Assembly: GCF_036785885.1 (NCBI RefSeq)
Contig: NC_092315.1
Span: 20,748,026 to 20,812,025 of the forward strand
Direction: 5' to 3'
From: Coffea arabica
Lineage: Eukaryota; Streptophyta; Magnoliopsida; Gentianales; Rubiaceae
Length of the DNA: 64,000 nt
Shown piece after piece: positions 46,523 to 58,140 of the stretch. A program made the position numbers and the translations under genes. Each line of letters opens with the position of its first letter. The stretch's first letter is position 1. Under the pieces are notes generated by a model. That model saw only the letters and a program-made list of their open reading frames with translations, was not told the origin of the DNA and did no database searches.

Positions 46523-47326
46523 GGGATAATTTCAAAAACCCTTTCTTGAGATTTTTAACAATTTCACTGAGCTCCTCTGAGGTTTACCTCCCTTAATTTG
46601 ATAGTTTTAGTAACAAAACCTAAAATTAATATCGACTTGGTCAAATTTTTAAATGAATATCCAAAAATACCCCTGTGTAATGAGTTTTATTTACTTCCCT
46701 ATAGAATTATAAGATTATCTAATGTAATTATAAGAAAAAGGTGCCGAATTTTTCCATGTCTATACCTGTTATTTGATAAACAATTATAATAATAATTTTA
46801 TCACTATGATATGATACTTTTGATGGTATTTTATTATGGATTTAGATTTATAAGATAGGAAATAAAATGTTGAAATAATTGATTCAAAATTTATGAATTT
46901 TTTGAATAGTGGGATTATCATAATTTAGTAGTGATTTTGGGCAATTTTTTGATTTATTATTAATTTTAATACCAAAAAATAGAATACAAAAATTAGCAAA
47001 AAATATTGGATTATGTATAAAGTTAACTCATCAAAAAAATCACTAGTTCGACGTTTGGTTACAATAGAAACTAGAGATAATAATGGTAATTTTACAATTT
47101 TATTAGTGAAAAATTGAAATAAAAAGGAAAAAGAAGGAAAAAGAATGAAAAAAATAACTTTAAAGTCATTGTAAGTATAATTATCCCAAATAAAGGAATT
47201 TTATTAAAATATTTAAGAGTGGTATTGTCATTTTAAATAATAAGGGAGGTATGTATAATTTTTCAAATCTTAAGGAAGCTCAATGAAATTATTAAAAAAC
47301 CTTGGTGAGGTTTCTGAAATTATCCC
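46523..47326. mobile_element. Mutator-type MITE with 9-bp TSD upstream of the PP2-B gene
   Basis: The 804-bp element begins GGGATAATTTCAAAAACCC and ends GAGGTTTCTGAAATTATCCC. The ends pair as imperfect inverted repeats of about 70 bp. TTTAATTTT is present at 46514-46522 and 47327-47335, a 9-bp duplication diagnostic of Mutator-like transposition. No transposase is encoded. The right end lies only 91 bp before the ATG of the next gene and about 33 bp before its TATA box. Confidence 0.85.
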
Positions 47327-47359
47327 TTTAATTTTCGGTAGCATCTACCGCTGGATCCA

Positions 47360-47365
47360 TATATA
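47360..47365 (+). promoter_or_regulatory. Likely TATA box of the PP2-B gene
   Basis: TATATA in the context CCATATATACC lies 53 bp before the ATG at 47418. This implies a short 5' untranslated region of about 25 bases. It sits just outside the right target duplication of the Mutator-type MITE. Confidence 0.5.
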
Positions 47366-47417
47366 CCTTGCCCTATAATATTCATTGTCATTGACATCAA
47401 GAAAACAAGAAAAAAAA

Positions 47418-49739
47418 ATGGGTGAAGTTAATGATGGGATGCTTTCCCCTTTCCAATCCTTGCCGGAAGGCTGCAAATCACACATCATCTTTTACACATC
47501 TATTCAAGATGCATGCAGTGCATCACTCATTTCTAAGGAGTTCAACTCTGCTTCTAAGTCTGATACTGTTTGGGGAAAATTTCTTCCTCCAGATCTCAAA
47601 GAGATCATCTCAAATTTAGTTCCCTGGTTGAGCTCTAAAACGAAGAAAGAGCTCTACCGTTTGCTTTGTCACTTTTCAAACCCGATCGACAAGGGAATCC
47701 TGATCAACAAGGGAAACCGGGTAATCTCTCAACTCCTCATTTTTTTTATACAAAAAAAAAATTTATTTTTAAAAATTGTTGTTTTTCCTTTTTCTTGTTT
47801 TCATCTTTTCTTTTCTGGGCAATTTGGATTCACTATATGGAAAGAGAGTTATCTTTTGTCTCACCGATTCTCCCTCCCCTTTTTCCCTTCTAATGGAAAT
47901 ATTGGCAAATCAATGTTAACAAAATCAAGGAGTTGGTCTTACAGGTTGTAATGAAACTGTAGAATCTCCAAAAACGTTACATAAGTAAGTTACTTATGAA
48001 AAGGGGGATCTTGATTCACAGTTGATCACTGAAAGGATCAGGATCTAGGGTCTTGAATCGTTGTACACTGTACGATCTTTTAACCCAAAATGTTAGTACT
48101 AGTTATTATGCCATGAATTAGCTGAATCTGAATCTCTGTCAAGATTTCCACAGAGAGTAGGCTTGGCAGGTTTTTCCAAGAAGTTTTAATAGGAGAGGTT
48201 AGAAAAGGGGCGTTTGATTGCTATTTTTAAGAATTTTTGTTAAAAAAATGTACCATAACAGTATGACGTATGTAAAGTAAAAAAATGATTATAAAATATT
48301 TTCAAGAAAATATAAAAATTTGTCTGTACAAGACCACGATCCAAACAAGTTAGTGTTCCTGGACCTACTGGTACATGTTATTGTTTGTTATTGTACCAAA
48401 TTTCAGCCCCTTGCCTATAAATGGGCTGCAAATTGAATCCACACTGTTGAAGATTCAATTTGAGAGCTCGTGGAGCTTTTTGGCCTGGACATATTGAATA
48501 GTCGGGATGGTTAATTTGTCGAATTGTTTTTGAGTGATGGACTTAGGATGAAGAAATACATGATGCATCTTACAGCCTTGGCATACTACGTGAATCTTAT
48601 AATAGCAGAGACTAGAGCGTGACTGCTATTTTTTTTTTATTTTCCGCTATTCTAGTTCAAGAACATTTATTTGTCAGATTAACTTACTTTAATGCTGGCC
48701 TGACAATTCAAATCGCTTTGTTCATAGCATTTCCAACCTGTAACTTTTAATTTGTCTCATGATTTTCAGCGTTGCTTTCTAAATGTCTCTCTTTTTGTTG
48801 ATGATACATTTCTCATGTTGACATTACCGGGATGCTTATGAAGTAGGCATAATCATAATTTTTCACAACCTTGTCTCTACGAAAAAAACAAATTAAAATC
48901 CGTCAAATGCTCTTTCCATATTGATCTCAAGCATATTATTGATTAACATAAAAGATGCGTCTGCTGTTGGACAGCGCTTCTGGCTAACTAAGTGCTCGAA
49001 AAAATGTTATATGCTGAGCGCGTGGGAGCTCTCCATTCATAAGAAAGAAGATCCTGAGTGCTGGAAGTGGTATGAGTTATCTGGATCAAGGTATGCATAA
49101 AAGGCTGAGACACCCTGCCTGAAATTTCAGTCTAATCTTGGCCAATCTGGATGAAAGCTCTATTCTTTGTGTTTCTTTGCTCATTGATTAATCTGGAAAA
49201 GAAATGATATATTCAGGTTTTCTGAGGTGGCTGAGCTGCAGCGAGTAGATATCCTTGATATACGAGTAAAAATGCCAGCTCGATCACTGTCACTGAAGAC
49301 TAATTATGCGGCTTACCTTGTGTTCAAAACTAATAAAGAGTATTCCTATGGACTTGAAACTGTTGCCAAGGCTTCTGTTAGCTTTGCTGCTACTGCTGGC
49401 ACTAGTGGTCTCTCTGAGCCTATGGAAGGCGACTCTGTCTACCTAAAAATACCTACAGACGTACATTATCTAACACCTACAGATGAATATGAAGATCTAA
49501 GATATGGATGGTGGGAGCCTGATATGCAGCGACGATTTGTTCGGGTGCCTCGGCCTGAGCATGAAATTGATGGCCGGGTTCCACGTGAGAGAAACGATGG
49601 ATGGCAGGAGATTATGCTGGGAGAATTTTTTAACGATGAAGGTGTTGGCGATGTCGAGATAAAAATTTCAGAAATTCTCGATTGGAAAAAAGGCCTCATT
49701 CTCGAGGGAATTGAGCTTCGACCCAAGGAAGAAGCGTGA
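47418..49739 (+). CDS. F-box protein PP2-B-like (phloem protein 2 lectin-like), three exons
   Basis: Exons 47418-47720, 48975-49090 and 49217-49739 join in frame to 313 codons. Donor and acceptor sites are GT-AG (CCGG/GTAATC; GGACAG/CGC; TCAAG/GTATGC; ATTCAG/GTTT). Exon 1 holds a divergent F-box (PFQSLPEGCKSHIIFYTSIQ, then ACSASLISKEFNSAS, DTVWGKFLPPD). Exon 2 carries the family block FWLTKCSKKCYMLSAWELSI and WKWYELSGS. Exon 3 carries FSEVAELQRVDILDIRVKM, YAAYLVFK, RRFVRVPRPEHEIDGRVPRE, DGWQEIMLGEFFNDEG and IEGIELRP-like ending (LEGIELRPKEEA). This is the PP2 carbohydrate-binding fold. PP2-B proteins act as SCF receptors that recognise glycans or glycoproteins, and the exact ligand here is unknown. 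Length and three-exon layout match the family. An upstream in-frame extension lacks an ATG. Confidence 0.93.
48211..48348. mobile_element. Small MITE inside intron 1 of the PP2-B gene
   Basis: The segment opens CGTTTGATTGCTATTTTTAA and closes GACCACGATCCAAACAAG. These are inverted ends of the GTTTGGATCGC type, as in the element at 46094. Middle words such as GTATGACGTATGTAAAG are typical of this MITE. It accounts for a tenth of the 1254-bp intron. The target duplication was not resolved. Confidence 0.4.
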
Positions 49740-49898
49740 TACTCTGAGTCAGTACTAAAACTTTGCGACTAATGATGCTACTTGGCAAGGATCGTTCTGT
49801 TAAGTCGTGAGGTGTGTTATATTAAACTAATGGCAGTTGATTGGGAACAGCCGGTTTGTTTTGCTACATTTCCAACTGAATTGATAAGATTGTTGTCT

Positions 49899-49904
49899 AA
49901 TAAA
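49899..49904 (+). terminator. Polyadenylation signal AATAAA
   Basis: AATAAA, followed at once by ATAATAAA, lies 160 bp after the PP2-B stop codon. That is a normal plant 3' UTR length. No competing signal closer to the stop stands out. Confidence 0.5.
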
Positions 49905-50271
49905 ATAATAAATTTCATAAGTTAATCCATATTCGTTCCTTGCCTTTTTCTCCACTGCTGTTTGTTTTTCTTAATTCCCTAGTAGTTCTTCTGGTTTCAT
50001 TTTTGGTGGGGAGAAAGAATTTTGCTCTTGATGGGAAGAAACAACAGGAGGAGAACAACCCCTAACCAACGTTCAAATCGAGGATATTAAATGAGGGGAG
50101 AGAGAGAGACGGTCAGCAACCTTGTTCACCAGAAGAGTGTATGTTTGAAATATGATAGTCACATTAGGAAAAATATGCACACGAGATATTTTGTACCTTT
50201 GTGCCCGATTTAACGTGGGGCCATAAAGGAAAAAATGAAAAAAAAATTGTAATGAGGAACATTTTGGATGT

Positions 50272-51691
50272 TGATAGGGTGCATTTTGTTAGTAGTTTTG
50301 TGGATATTTTTTCCTTGAATTTTTATCAAATATTGTATTAATTAATAGATTTTAGTTATATTTAATTAATAGCGTTAATTGTAGAAAAGTAGATTAAAAA
50401 GTGGTTAAAGAGGCAATTTTACAGGAGATTGTGAACCAGTTTGATGTGAACGCGTTCAGGAATTGCTGTCAAATCCGAAAGACTCATCAGGATTTTTCTG
50501 TGCACGGAGGTTTCCTAGTTTGGGCTGAAGTTTTAAAAGCTATTTATTAGTAGAGTATTTAGTTAAGAAACAAAGGATGTTTCTTTTGTACTTTCCTGTT
50601 CCACTTGGAAGTTTATTTTTAATAGCTACAATTTAGGAGATAAAATAGGTAGACAAAGTACGGTTGCCTTTATTAGTAGTACTTTCGAGGGAAAACAATT
50701 TGGATCATCGTATCTTTTGTTTGCAAAGAAAGACAACTTTTGTTCTTCCTTCTTAACGATGTGTCTTTTGAGATGTTCCGTACTTTTGCGTCGGGAATTT
50801 TCTCAACAATGAACAACTAACTTTTTTATTCTAGGCTAGCCAAGGGATAAACGAAGGATTTGGTTCAATTATAACAGTGAGATTTAATTATTTTTATCTT
50901 CTTTTATTTGTTAGTATTTGTATATTTTCTAATTTAATTTCTTATGGTTGTTTTGTTGTTTGAATATCAAAGTCTGATATTTTAATTCAACCTAATAATC
51001 TAATGCCAATTAAGATAGTTAAATCCGTAATTGTTTAATTATTTTAAATTAGTGATAAATAACGTGATTGATTTTATATTAGGAAAATGCATGATCTAAT
51101 TAAAATAAACCCTGGTAGTGAATATTATTGATTAGAACAGGATTTTTCCGAAATTTAATGCAAACGTGATTGGTTTCATGCTAGGGAAGTGTCTTATCTA
51201 ATTTAAATAAACCCTGATAGTGAATTCTGATTGTGTGTTTATTGATTAGAACATGATTTTTCTAGATTTTAATGCTATCAAGAAATTAAATTTTATGGGC
51301 ATACCTAGGGTTATTTCTTAGTTAGATGAGTAGTTAACAGGCGTAAAACTGATTATCGTCGCTTGTTTAGTAATTATAACATGTTTGTTAACAAATAGAT
51401 GAAATTATTATTGTATCAATAAACAGTTGTATGAACCACTTCCGGAGTTTTTTCTTTGATTAGACTCATGTATTATTGATTTAATTTTAATTTTCTTCCA
51501 TTTGATTATTTTTATTTATTTATGTCGATTATTTATTTTAATATTAATTTTTCAAAACCCCCCAGTTAATTCTCACTTGGAAAGGAGCAAATTACCTTTA
51601 ATCCCTACGGAGAAAACCTTACTCACCGTTATATTCATCTTTATATTTTTGTGAATAAGAATTTATTATTGCATAGAATTGACACCTATCA
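50272..51691 (+). mobile_element. Probable LTR or LTR-like repeat (Athila/Tat or LARD style)
   Basis: It begins TGATAGGGTGCATTTTG and ends GAATTGACACCTATCA, giving TG...CA with TGATAGG/CCTATCA inverted tips. Near the end it has AATCCCTACGGAGAAAACC, a variant of the TCCCTGTGGATCGACC phrase common before the 3' end of Athila/Tat-like LTRs. An internal tandem duplication of about 110 bp lies at 51062-51275 (TGATTAGAACANGATTTTTC in both copies). No 5-bp duplication matches at the flanks, so the boundaries or the solo-LTR reading remain open. Confidence 0.45.
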
Positions 51692-51884
51692 AACATCATA
51701 CACTGGAAGCAAAGGAAAAAGGACATGTTCAAGGAACAAGGTATAGCCTGATAGTAGTATTTTTGGCCAATACCCAATCAAATATATAAAAATTTCCCAA
51801 TAGTTCAACTGATGCAAATAGATTATTAAGAAACTATAATGCAATGAAATTTAAATGCTTAAATATTGATATTAGATATTGATA

Positions 51885-52741
51885 CACAATAAAATCTTTA
51901 TAAATTAATATTTAATAAATTAATAATCTTTACTAAATAATAAATTTTTTGATCCTGACTTGGACAAATGAGTTCAATTAATAAGTTTCATGAAATTATA
52001 AGATAATAATTTTTTTTAAAACCTTACATAACTCTTTGGTCCCATTCATATCATAAATTAATAATTCACTAAAATTACATGTCATATTTTTCTAAAATAG
52101 GAGTTAATTAATGTTTTTCTTAAAATTTAAATATACCTGAAGTTTATTCATAATTTTTCTTATTGCATCTAAAAGTTTTGGACTCGAATTCTCATATTGC
52201 AATAAGAAATTATGAGGAGTTATTAGATGGTTTGAGTGCTTCCTTCCGCATAACTGGCTCTAGAACTACTATAGCATCCTTAGCTTCATCATTAGCAGAT
52301 TTTTCAATGATGTTAGCAACAATTTCTTTAAATTTGAGACCTATAAACTTATGTCAATTTTACCCGAATAATCCAACAGGTAATTTATATTCATTTTATT
52401 ATGGTAACCTAAATCATTGATTATTATCTGAAGTCATCGATATCTTCTTCATTTAAGGGATCATTTAAGTTTTATGAGCCCATTTCTTTCACAAAAAGAA
52501 TTTTGGAAAAGGATATCAGTTACATACGTAAATATTCCTTAGAACTTTAGCTTCCTTTTATTAATAGCATAATTTATATTTCTATAAAACAAATAAATTT
52601 TTAATTAAATGAATGTTTCTTTGAATTGTAGATATGATTGATAAATTATTAAATTATTAAATTATCGAGCAATTAATATTTCTTTAAATTAATAGAATTT
52701 GTATATTCCTAAAGTTATTAATTTATAGAGATTTTACATCT
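51885..52741. mobile_element. Pogo/Lemi1-like DNA transposon remnant
   Basis: The left end ACAATAAAATCTTTATAAAT and the inverse of the right end GATGTAAAATCTCTATAAAT match each other. They also match the CAGTAAAATCTCTATAAATTAATAA style of plant pogo-like (Tc1/mariner) elements, and the sub-terminal AATTAATAA repeats fit as well. An 85-codon frame at 52163-52420 (SHIAIRNYEELLDGLSASFR) lies inside, but I do not recognise a transposase catalytic motif in it. TA duplications were not confirmed. Confidence 0.5.
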
Positions 52742-53315
52742 AAGATTTCTTATTCTTTTCGTTCTTGACATTCATTAAACATATGGTATGGAATTTATTT
52801 AATAATAATCATACTAGATCTTCCAAAGGCCATAAGATTAGGTTGGTCAATAAAAAAAGAATAGAGAATAACTTACCTACCTTGACATTATGTATATAAG
52901 AAGAGACCTTCAACTACTCAAATATTACGATAGAAATTATTGTCAAGTTTTAGATGTTGTGAACATTTGTTTCTTATAGTTAGGAGTTTGTCAAGGAAAA
53001 AAAAAAAGATATGAAAAGGAAAAGAAAAACAAAAAGTAGAAAGATACAGAGGAAATTTGGGAAGAGATCCAAAGGGGATAGACAAGCAAAGCTTGCTTCT
53101 TTTTTCGGACGTGGTTGATAGGGAGTCTATGTGGAAAATTTTAAAAAAAAATTAGAAAAGCAATAAAATTTGAAATTGCATCAACTTGGGTGTATTTTTA
53201 CAAAAGAGTATTATTTTGGAAATAAGCTCCAAAAACTTGTATATTGGTACTATCATTTAAACGGCAAATTTAGTGTTCATTTACAGATACAGAGAGAAAG
53301 CAATTTTAAGAAAGG

Positions 53316-53753
53316 GTTAATTACAAAAAAAAAACTCCTCATTTAGCATAGTCAATTTTGCAATTTCTACTCTGACATTATTTTTGTCTCATTTTATTCC
53401 CTAAACCGTTAGTCAAATGATGTGTGGTATAATGGAAATCAAAAAGACATTGATACCTGTAAGAGTTAAGTACAATAAAGTCACTTACAGTATAGTTTGT
53501 TTTGCGTTCCATCCTCTACATATACAAAATATCGGAGTTGACTAATGATTTTGGAAACAAGCAGACAAATAGAGAGAAAACTAATATTAGGTGATAAAGT
53601 GCAAAATGCACTATACCTTTCTGACATTCCCCCCCTCCCCCTGCCCCCCCAAAAGCAAAGTAAATCTCAACTAACGGTTTAGAGGGTAAAGTGAGAGAAA
53701 ATTAATGCTAAGGGATAAAATGGAAAAGTGGTATAATCCTACCTTCAGTCATC
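53316..53753. mobile_element. Inverted-repeat MITE-like element
   Basis: The left arm (GGGTTAATTACAAAAAAAAA, later TTATTCCCTAAACCGTTAGT) and the right arm (GGTTTAGAGGGTAAAG, then GGGATAAAATGGAAAAGTGG) are imperfect inverses over about 100 bp. A C-rich run at 53629-53650 lies between them. No target duplication could be fixed. Confidence 0.4.
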
Positions 53754-53869
53754 TTGGAAGTAATAGGATTAAATTATAGGTAGGATCATAAGATCGTAGA
53801 TCTTACTAAAGATCCAAAAAATTGACATATTATTTTATGTATGAGCTTATTAACACCAAAAACATATAT

Positions 53870-54183
53870 ATACTATATATAAAGGGGGAGCATTGGTTTT
53901 GTGTAAACTTTTTTGTCATCTTTTTAAATTTTCAACTTTATCCTCACAATCATTTAATCATATCTTTATCATTTGATTACATGGTGTCCATATAGCCAAT
54001 TAGTGTAACCACAACCAAATTCCACCTGTGACCATCTACAAACATTGTAACTACCAATTTAATTAAAATTCTATTCAAACACTTTTAAAAGATTAAAGTT
54101 AATATTTTTTCCTTATGAAATTTTTTCATGTAAAAAGAGATTGTTCCTAAATAGCACACATATTGCGTGTGCCTTGTCACTGG
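53870..54183 (+). mobile_element. Possible short non-autonomous Helitron
   Basis: The left end TATACTATATATAAAGGGGG resembles the Helitron 5' terminus (TC...TATATATAAA). About 300 bp on, GCACACATATTGCGTGTGC (54153-54171) forms a hairpin 7-10 bp before CACTGGT, a near match to the CTRR-T end. No coding content. The missing leading TC and inexact CTRR lower confidence. Confidence 0.4.
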
Positions 54184-54351
54184 TGTAAATAGATACAGAC
54201 TCTATAAGGATTTAGACTTTTTTTCAAAAACTATTTTTGTATTTGAAATCTACGGTAATACTCCAAAAACACATGCAATTTCAAATATAATTTACAAAAA
54301 TACCAAAAGAAATAAAAAACAAACCCTACCACATTTTCTTTTTCCATCCAT

Positions 54352-54485
54352 CACCATCACTTGCCACGCACCACCACCCACAACCACCACCACCATCCCC
54401 CACCCCTCTCTCTTCCCCCTTCCTTCTTTCTCCTCCTTTTCCCTCCCTTTCCATTCCTTCTCCCACCTCCCCCCTCCCCCCATCT
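54352..54485. repeat. C/T-rich low-complexity tract
   Basis: CACCAC-rich sequence is followed by a long pyrimidine run (TCTCTCTTCCCCCTTCC and on). It produces the proline/leucine- or glycine/arginine-rich chance frames on both strands. Not coding. Confidence 0.7.
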
Positions 54486-54865
54486 CTTACCCTGATACTC
54501 ACAATGAAATAGAGATAAGATTCTGGGATAGATCCTCCACTTTATATGCATTGCCGGACTGACAAGTTGGATTCTTTGTGCCCTGCTGAAGCTTAAATGA
54601 GTAAATAATGTAGGAAAATCTCAAATATTTCCAAGAGGCCTCATCTGATCTCTTCTAATTCAATTGATTGGACTATAATGAAGAGAAAGTATTCATATTT
54701 CATACTGAATGATCTCCATATAGTTAATGAAATTGTTCTTTGGATTAGTTAGATGTATAATATAAGATGTTCGTTGGATCACTTAGATGTATGGTATACG
54801 TTGTTGTTTGCTAGTTGAATCGGTTAGATGCACAGGTGAGTTCACTCCGCGGGTCAAAGAAATTT

Positions 54866-55743
54866 GGGCAAAACTTAGAAAAGTCCCTTGAAGTTATACG
54901 AACATATAGAAAAACCCCTTCCAGTTTCAAAACATACACTTCGAACCTCATGGTTTGGACTAATTTAAAAAAATGACAAAAATCGTTTGAATTAACGAGT
55001 TTGAAATACACGCGCTTCTTTTGCAAGTATTTGTATTGGAAATAAACAAATTTTTAATTGATATATCTATTATACCCTTAGAGTTATAATACAGAAAAGC
55101 CCCCATAGTTAAACAAACATACAGAAAAAGTCCTTATAGTTTCAAATCATACAATCCAGTATCTCATGGTTTGAATTAATGTGAAAAATTGACAAAAATC
55201 ATTCAAATTAATGAATTTGAGGTTGCTTGACGTTAAAAATAATTTTTTTAATTCAAAATTTTAGTTAATATACCTATTAAACTCCTTAGAACTCATAAAA
55301 TTTTTAAAACAATCCAAAACTCCCAAATACAACTCACCTTATTTCTATACATAAAATAAATAAATAAAAATTTCCAAATAAAACTTACCTTATCTCTATA
55401 CATAAAATACATAAATAAAAACTTCCAAATTCAAGTTATCTTATCCGTAAGTACAAAATAAATAAACAAAAGCAACATGTAACCATAAGGAGCTATTCGA
55501 TAGGTTGACCTAACCATTGGAGATTTTTCCGTAAGTTTGCTTAATAGGATGGTTGTTAGAAGGTCTTTTATTACTTATATATATTAGGACAATTGTATTA
55601 TTCGTCTGCCACCGTTAGTTTTGACAACTTTCGTTGATGTTTTAAATTAATTCAAATCATGAGGGTCTGAAATGTATAATTTGAAATTATAAGGGACTTT
55701 TCGTAAGTTGGTTTAATCAAAGGGGATTTTTTATACTTTACCC
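54866..55743. mobile_element. Mutator-type element with 9-bp TSD AAGAAATTT
   Basis: The 878-bp element starts GGGCAAAACTTAGAAAAGTC and ends GGGGATTTTTTATACTTTACCC. AAGAAATTT flanks it at 54857-54865 and 55744-55752. The left arm is internally duplicated: the block AGTTTCAAA..CATACA..CTCATGGTTTG..AATTGACAAAAATC occurs near 54920-54990 and again near 55137-55205. Its inverse (AATTAATTCAAATCATGAGG) lies in the right arm near 55648. No transposase frame is present. Confidence 0.8.
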
Positions 55744-55752
55744 AAGAAATTT

Positions 55753-56762
55753 TAATTCAAATTTCAGGATGGACGGCCAAAATTACCTTGAGGTAAGAGG
55801 GAAAAATTGAAAATTGAAAATTGAATTCAATAGCCGTATCTGTATTTCTAATTGAAAGTCTGATATGTTCGGCTATATGGCCCCACATGTCTGAAAAAGC
55901 AGCTAGTAATCCTCGATCGATCACGTGTCAAAAGAGTACAGCGGTCCACGTGTGAAATTCAACCCAACCTGATAACATTATCCTATCCATTGCAAAACAT
56001 CTGTATAATTGGATACATAGAGGTAAATTCTGTAGTGTATTCAGCTAATCCAAAACAGGTGTGGAAAGGTAAAGAATATGGCAAAGAAGCAGGAACGTGG
56101 AAAGGTAAAGAATATGGCAAAGAACCTGACATGTATGGAGGATGAAGGGAATATTTCTACAAAAGCAAGTGGTGACCTATAAACCCGTTGGGGGATGGGG
56201 AAATATTGCATACTGTAGAAGCTGGAAATGTATTGGGGTGTGACGGAATTAACATAAATATAATGGGTCTACGAATAAAACACCGAAAAGGAAGCGTAAG
56301 CAGTACTAAACACAGCCATACTTGACTTTGAAGCAACATATGGTCATTATTGAATAACGAGTTGAGAGCCTTTAAGAAGTGAAACTTAAGAAAATAAATG
56401 TTTAAAATATTAAGTTTTTTAATTATCTAATTTATTTTGATTATAGACGTTCTAATATATAGTCATTTAAAGGACTTCTAAAGCTGAAGTACTGAATCCT
56501 TTTTGGACTTTTAATAAATTTGAGTTATTTTTCTTTTGATTTCTCACTTTTCTAACAACTTTTATCTAACCTACTAAATTTGAATTATTAAAATTGATTT
56601 TAATTGTTATATTAGTAAAATATTAACATTTGTGAAAACTGGGTTTGTGGGAAGACAGATTGTTGCCTGTTTCACATTTAATTGAATACAAATATCTCTA
56701 CTTTACATAAAGCGTCCAAGATTGAGGAACAGTGAATTCCAATTGATTCTCCCGATTATGGG
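55753..56762. other. Intergenic, nothing recognised
   Basis: No coding domain or RNA was seen. A 25-bp phrase built on GGTAAAGAATATGGCAAAGAA is repeated at 56066 and 56102. A CACGTGT word occurs at 55923 and 55948 but without a gene downstream to assign it to. Confidence 0.4.
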
Positions 56763-57583
56763 CATTACATCAACAAAATACTATCTATTTATGGGCATTT
56801 TACTTTGAATCATTACATTTATGTAAAATACATAAATATTTATAACTAAAATTGAAAAACTGTTACACTAATATTTTTACGAAAGGAAAATTGGTTGTCC
56901 TGTATTTAACATAAACTAATTTTTGTGAAAGTAAAAAACATATTGCCCATAACATACCCCCTCTTTATGATTTTTTTGCATTACATCAACAAAATACTAG
57001 TTATTTATGGGCATTTTACTCTGAATCATTATATTTATGTAAAATACATAAATGTTTGTAACTAAAATTGAAAATGTGTTACACTAATATTTTTATGAAA
57101 GGGAAACTAGTAAATTTTGTATTTAACAAATTTTAAATATGTGAAAGTAAAAAAGTTTTGCCCATAACATACCAGCTCTTTATGAGTTTTTTGCATTACA
57201 TCAACAAAATACTAACTATTTATGGGTATTTTACTCTGAATCATTACATTTATGTAAAATACATAAATGTTTGTAACTAAAATTGAAAAAGTATTATACT
57301 TATATTTTTACGAAAGGAAAACTAGTAGATTTTGCATTTAACAAATTTTAAATATGTGAAAGTAAAAAAGATTGCGCCGATAACATACCAGCTCTTTATG
57401 GATTTGTTTGCATTACATCAACAAAATACTAGTTATTTATGAGCATTTTACTTTGAATCACTACATTTATGTAAAATACATAAATGTTTGTAACTAAAAT
57501 TGAAAAAGTTATACACTTATATTTTTACAAAAGAGAAACTGGTAAAATTTGTATTTAACATAAATTAAATATGTTAAAGCAAT
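56763..57583 (+). repeat. Tandem array, 4 units of about 216 bp
   Basis: Units start at CATTACATCAACAAAATACT, at 56763, 56979, 57194 and 57411 (spacings 216, 215, 217). Each holds TTTATGTAAAATACATAAAT, TGTAACTAAAATTGAAAA and ends with CATAACATACC plus CTCTTTATG. No coding frame. The last unit decays near 57583. Confidence 0.88.
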
Positions 57584-57959
57584 ATTAAAGGTGATTTTAT
57601 TAGTTACTTAATTTGTTGGTAAGAAACAAGGTTTCTTTTGCAAAATTTGTTCATTAGATTTTTTTAAATAATTAGGATATAAAGGTAAATTTTCACAATC
57701 TTTTGTTAGCAATAGACCCCAATTTCCTCCTAGGCAATGACGAAGCCAAGATTTTTTCCTTGGAGGGAGGGCCAAAATGATTGACAAATAAAATTATTTT
57801 AATATGTTATGTTCAAAATAATTTTCATCTATTTAAATATATGGCATCTTAAATATCAAATATTAACTTTAATTATAAAGGTATGTCTATTTAATAAATA
57901 TGTAGTATAGTCATAACTAAAATTAAGACAAGAAATAACATTTCATTAAATATCTTATA

Positions 57960-58140
57960 GGAAAAAATGCACTTTTCATCCTCAAAGTTTGGGTGATTGG
58001 CCAATTTTATCCTCAAAGTTTCACCCCAAACATATTGCATCCTCAAAGTTTCGTAATTTTGGCCAATTAAGCACAATTAACGAGAAATGAAGAATTGATC
58101 GTTAGAACCAACGATTTTACCCAACAAAAAATGGGTAAAA
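57960..58140. repeat. Short repeated block, possibly half of a MITE
   Basis: TCCTCAAAGTTT occurs three times (57979, 58009, 58041) with GGCCAATTT/GGCCAATTA after the first and third. The opening GGAAAAAATGCACTTTTCAT resembles a MITE terminus, but no inverse end was located. Confidence 0.35.

Noticed and set aside
54167-54562. A 131-codon + frame rich in Pro/Ser/Phe and its Gly/Arg-rich minus counterparts
   Set aside because: All are produced by the pyrimidine-rich tract at 54352-54485. They show no signal peptide or domain logic.
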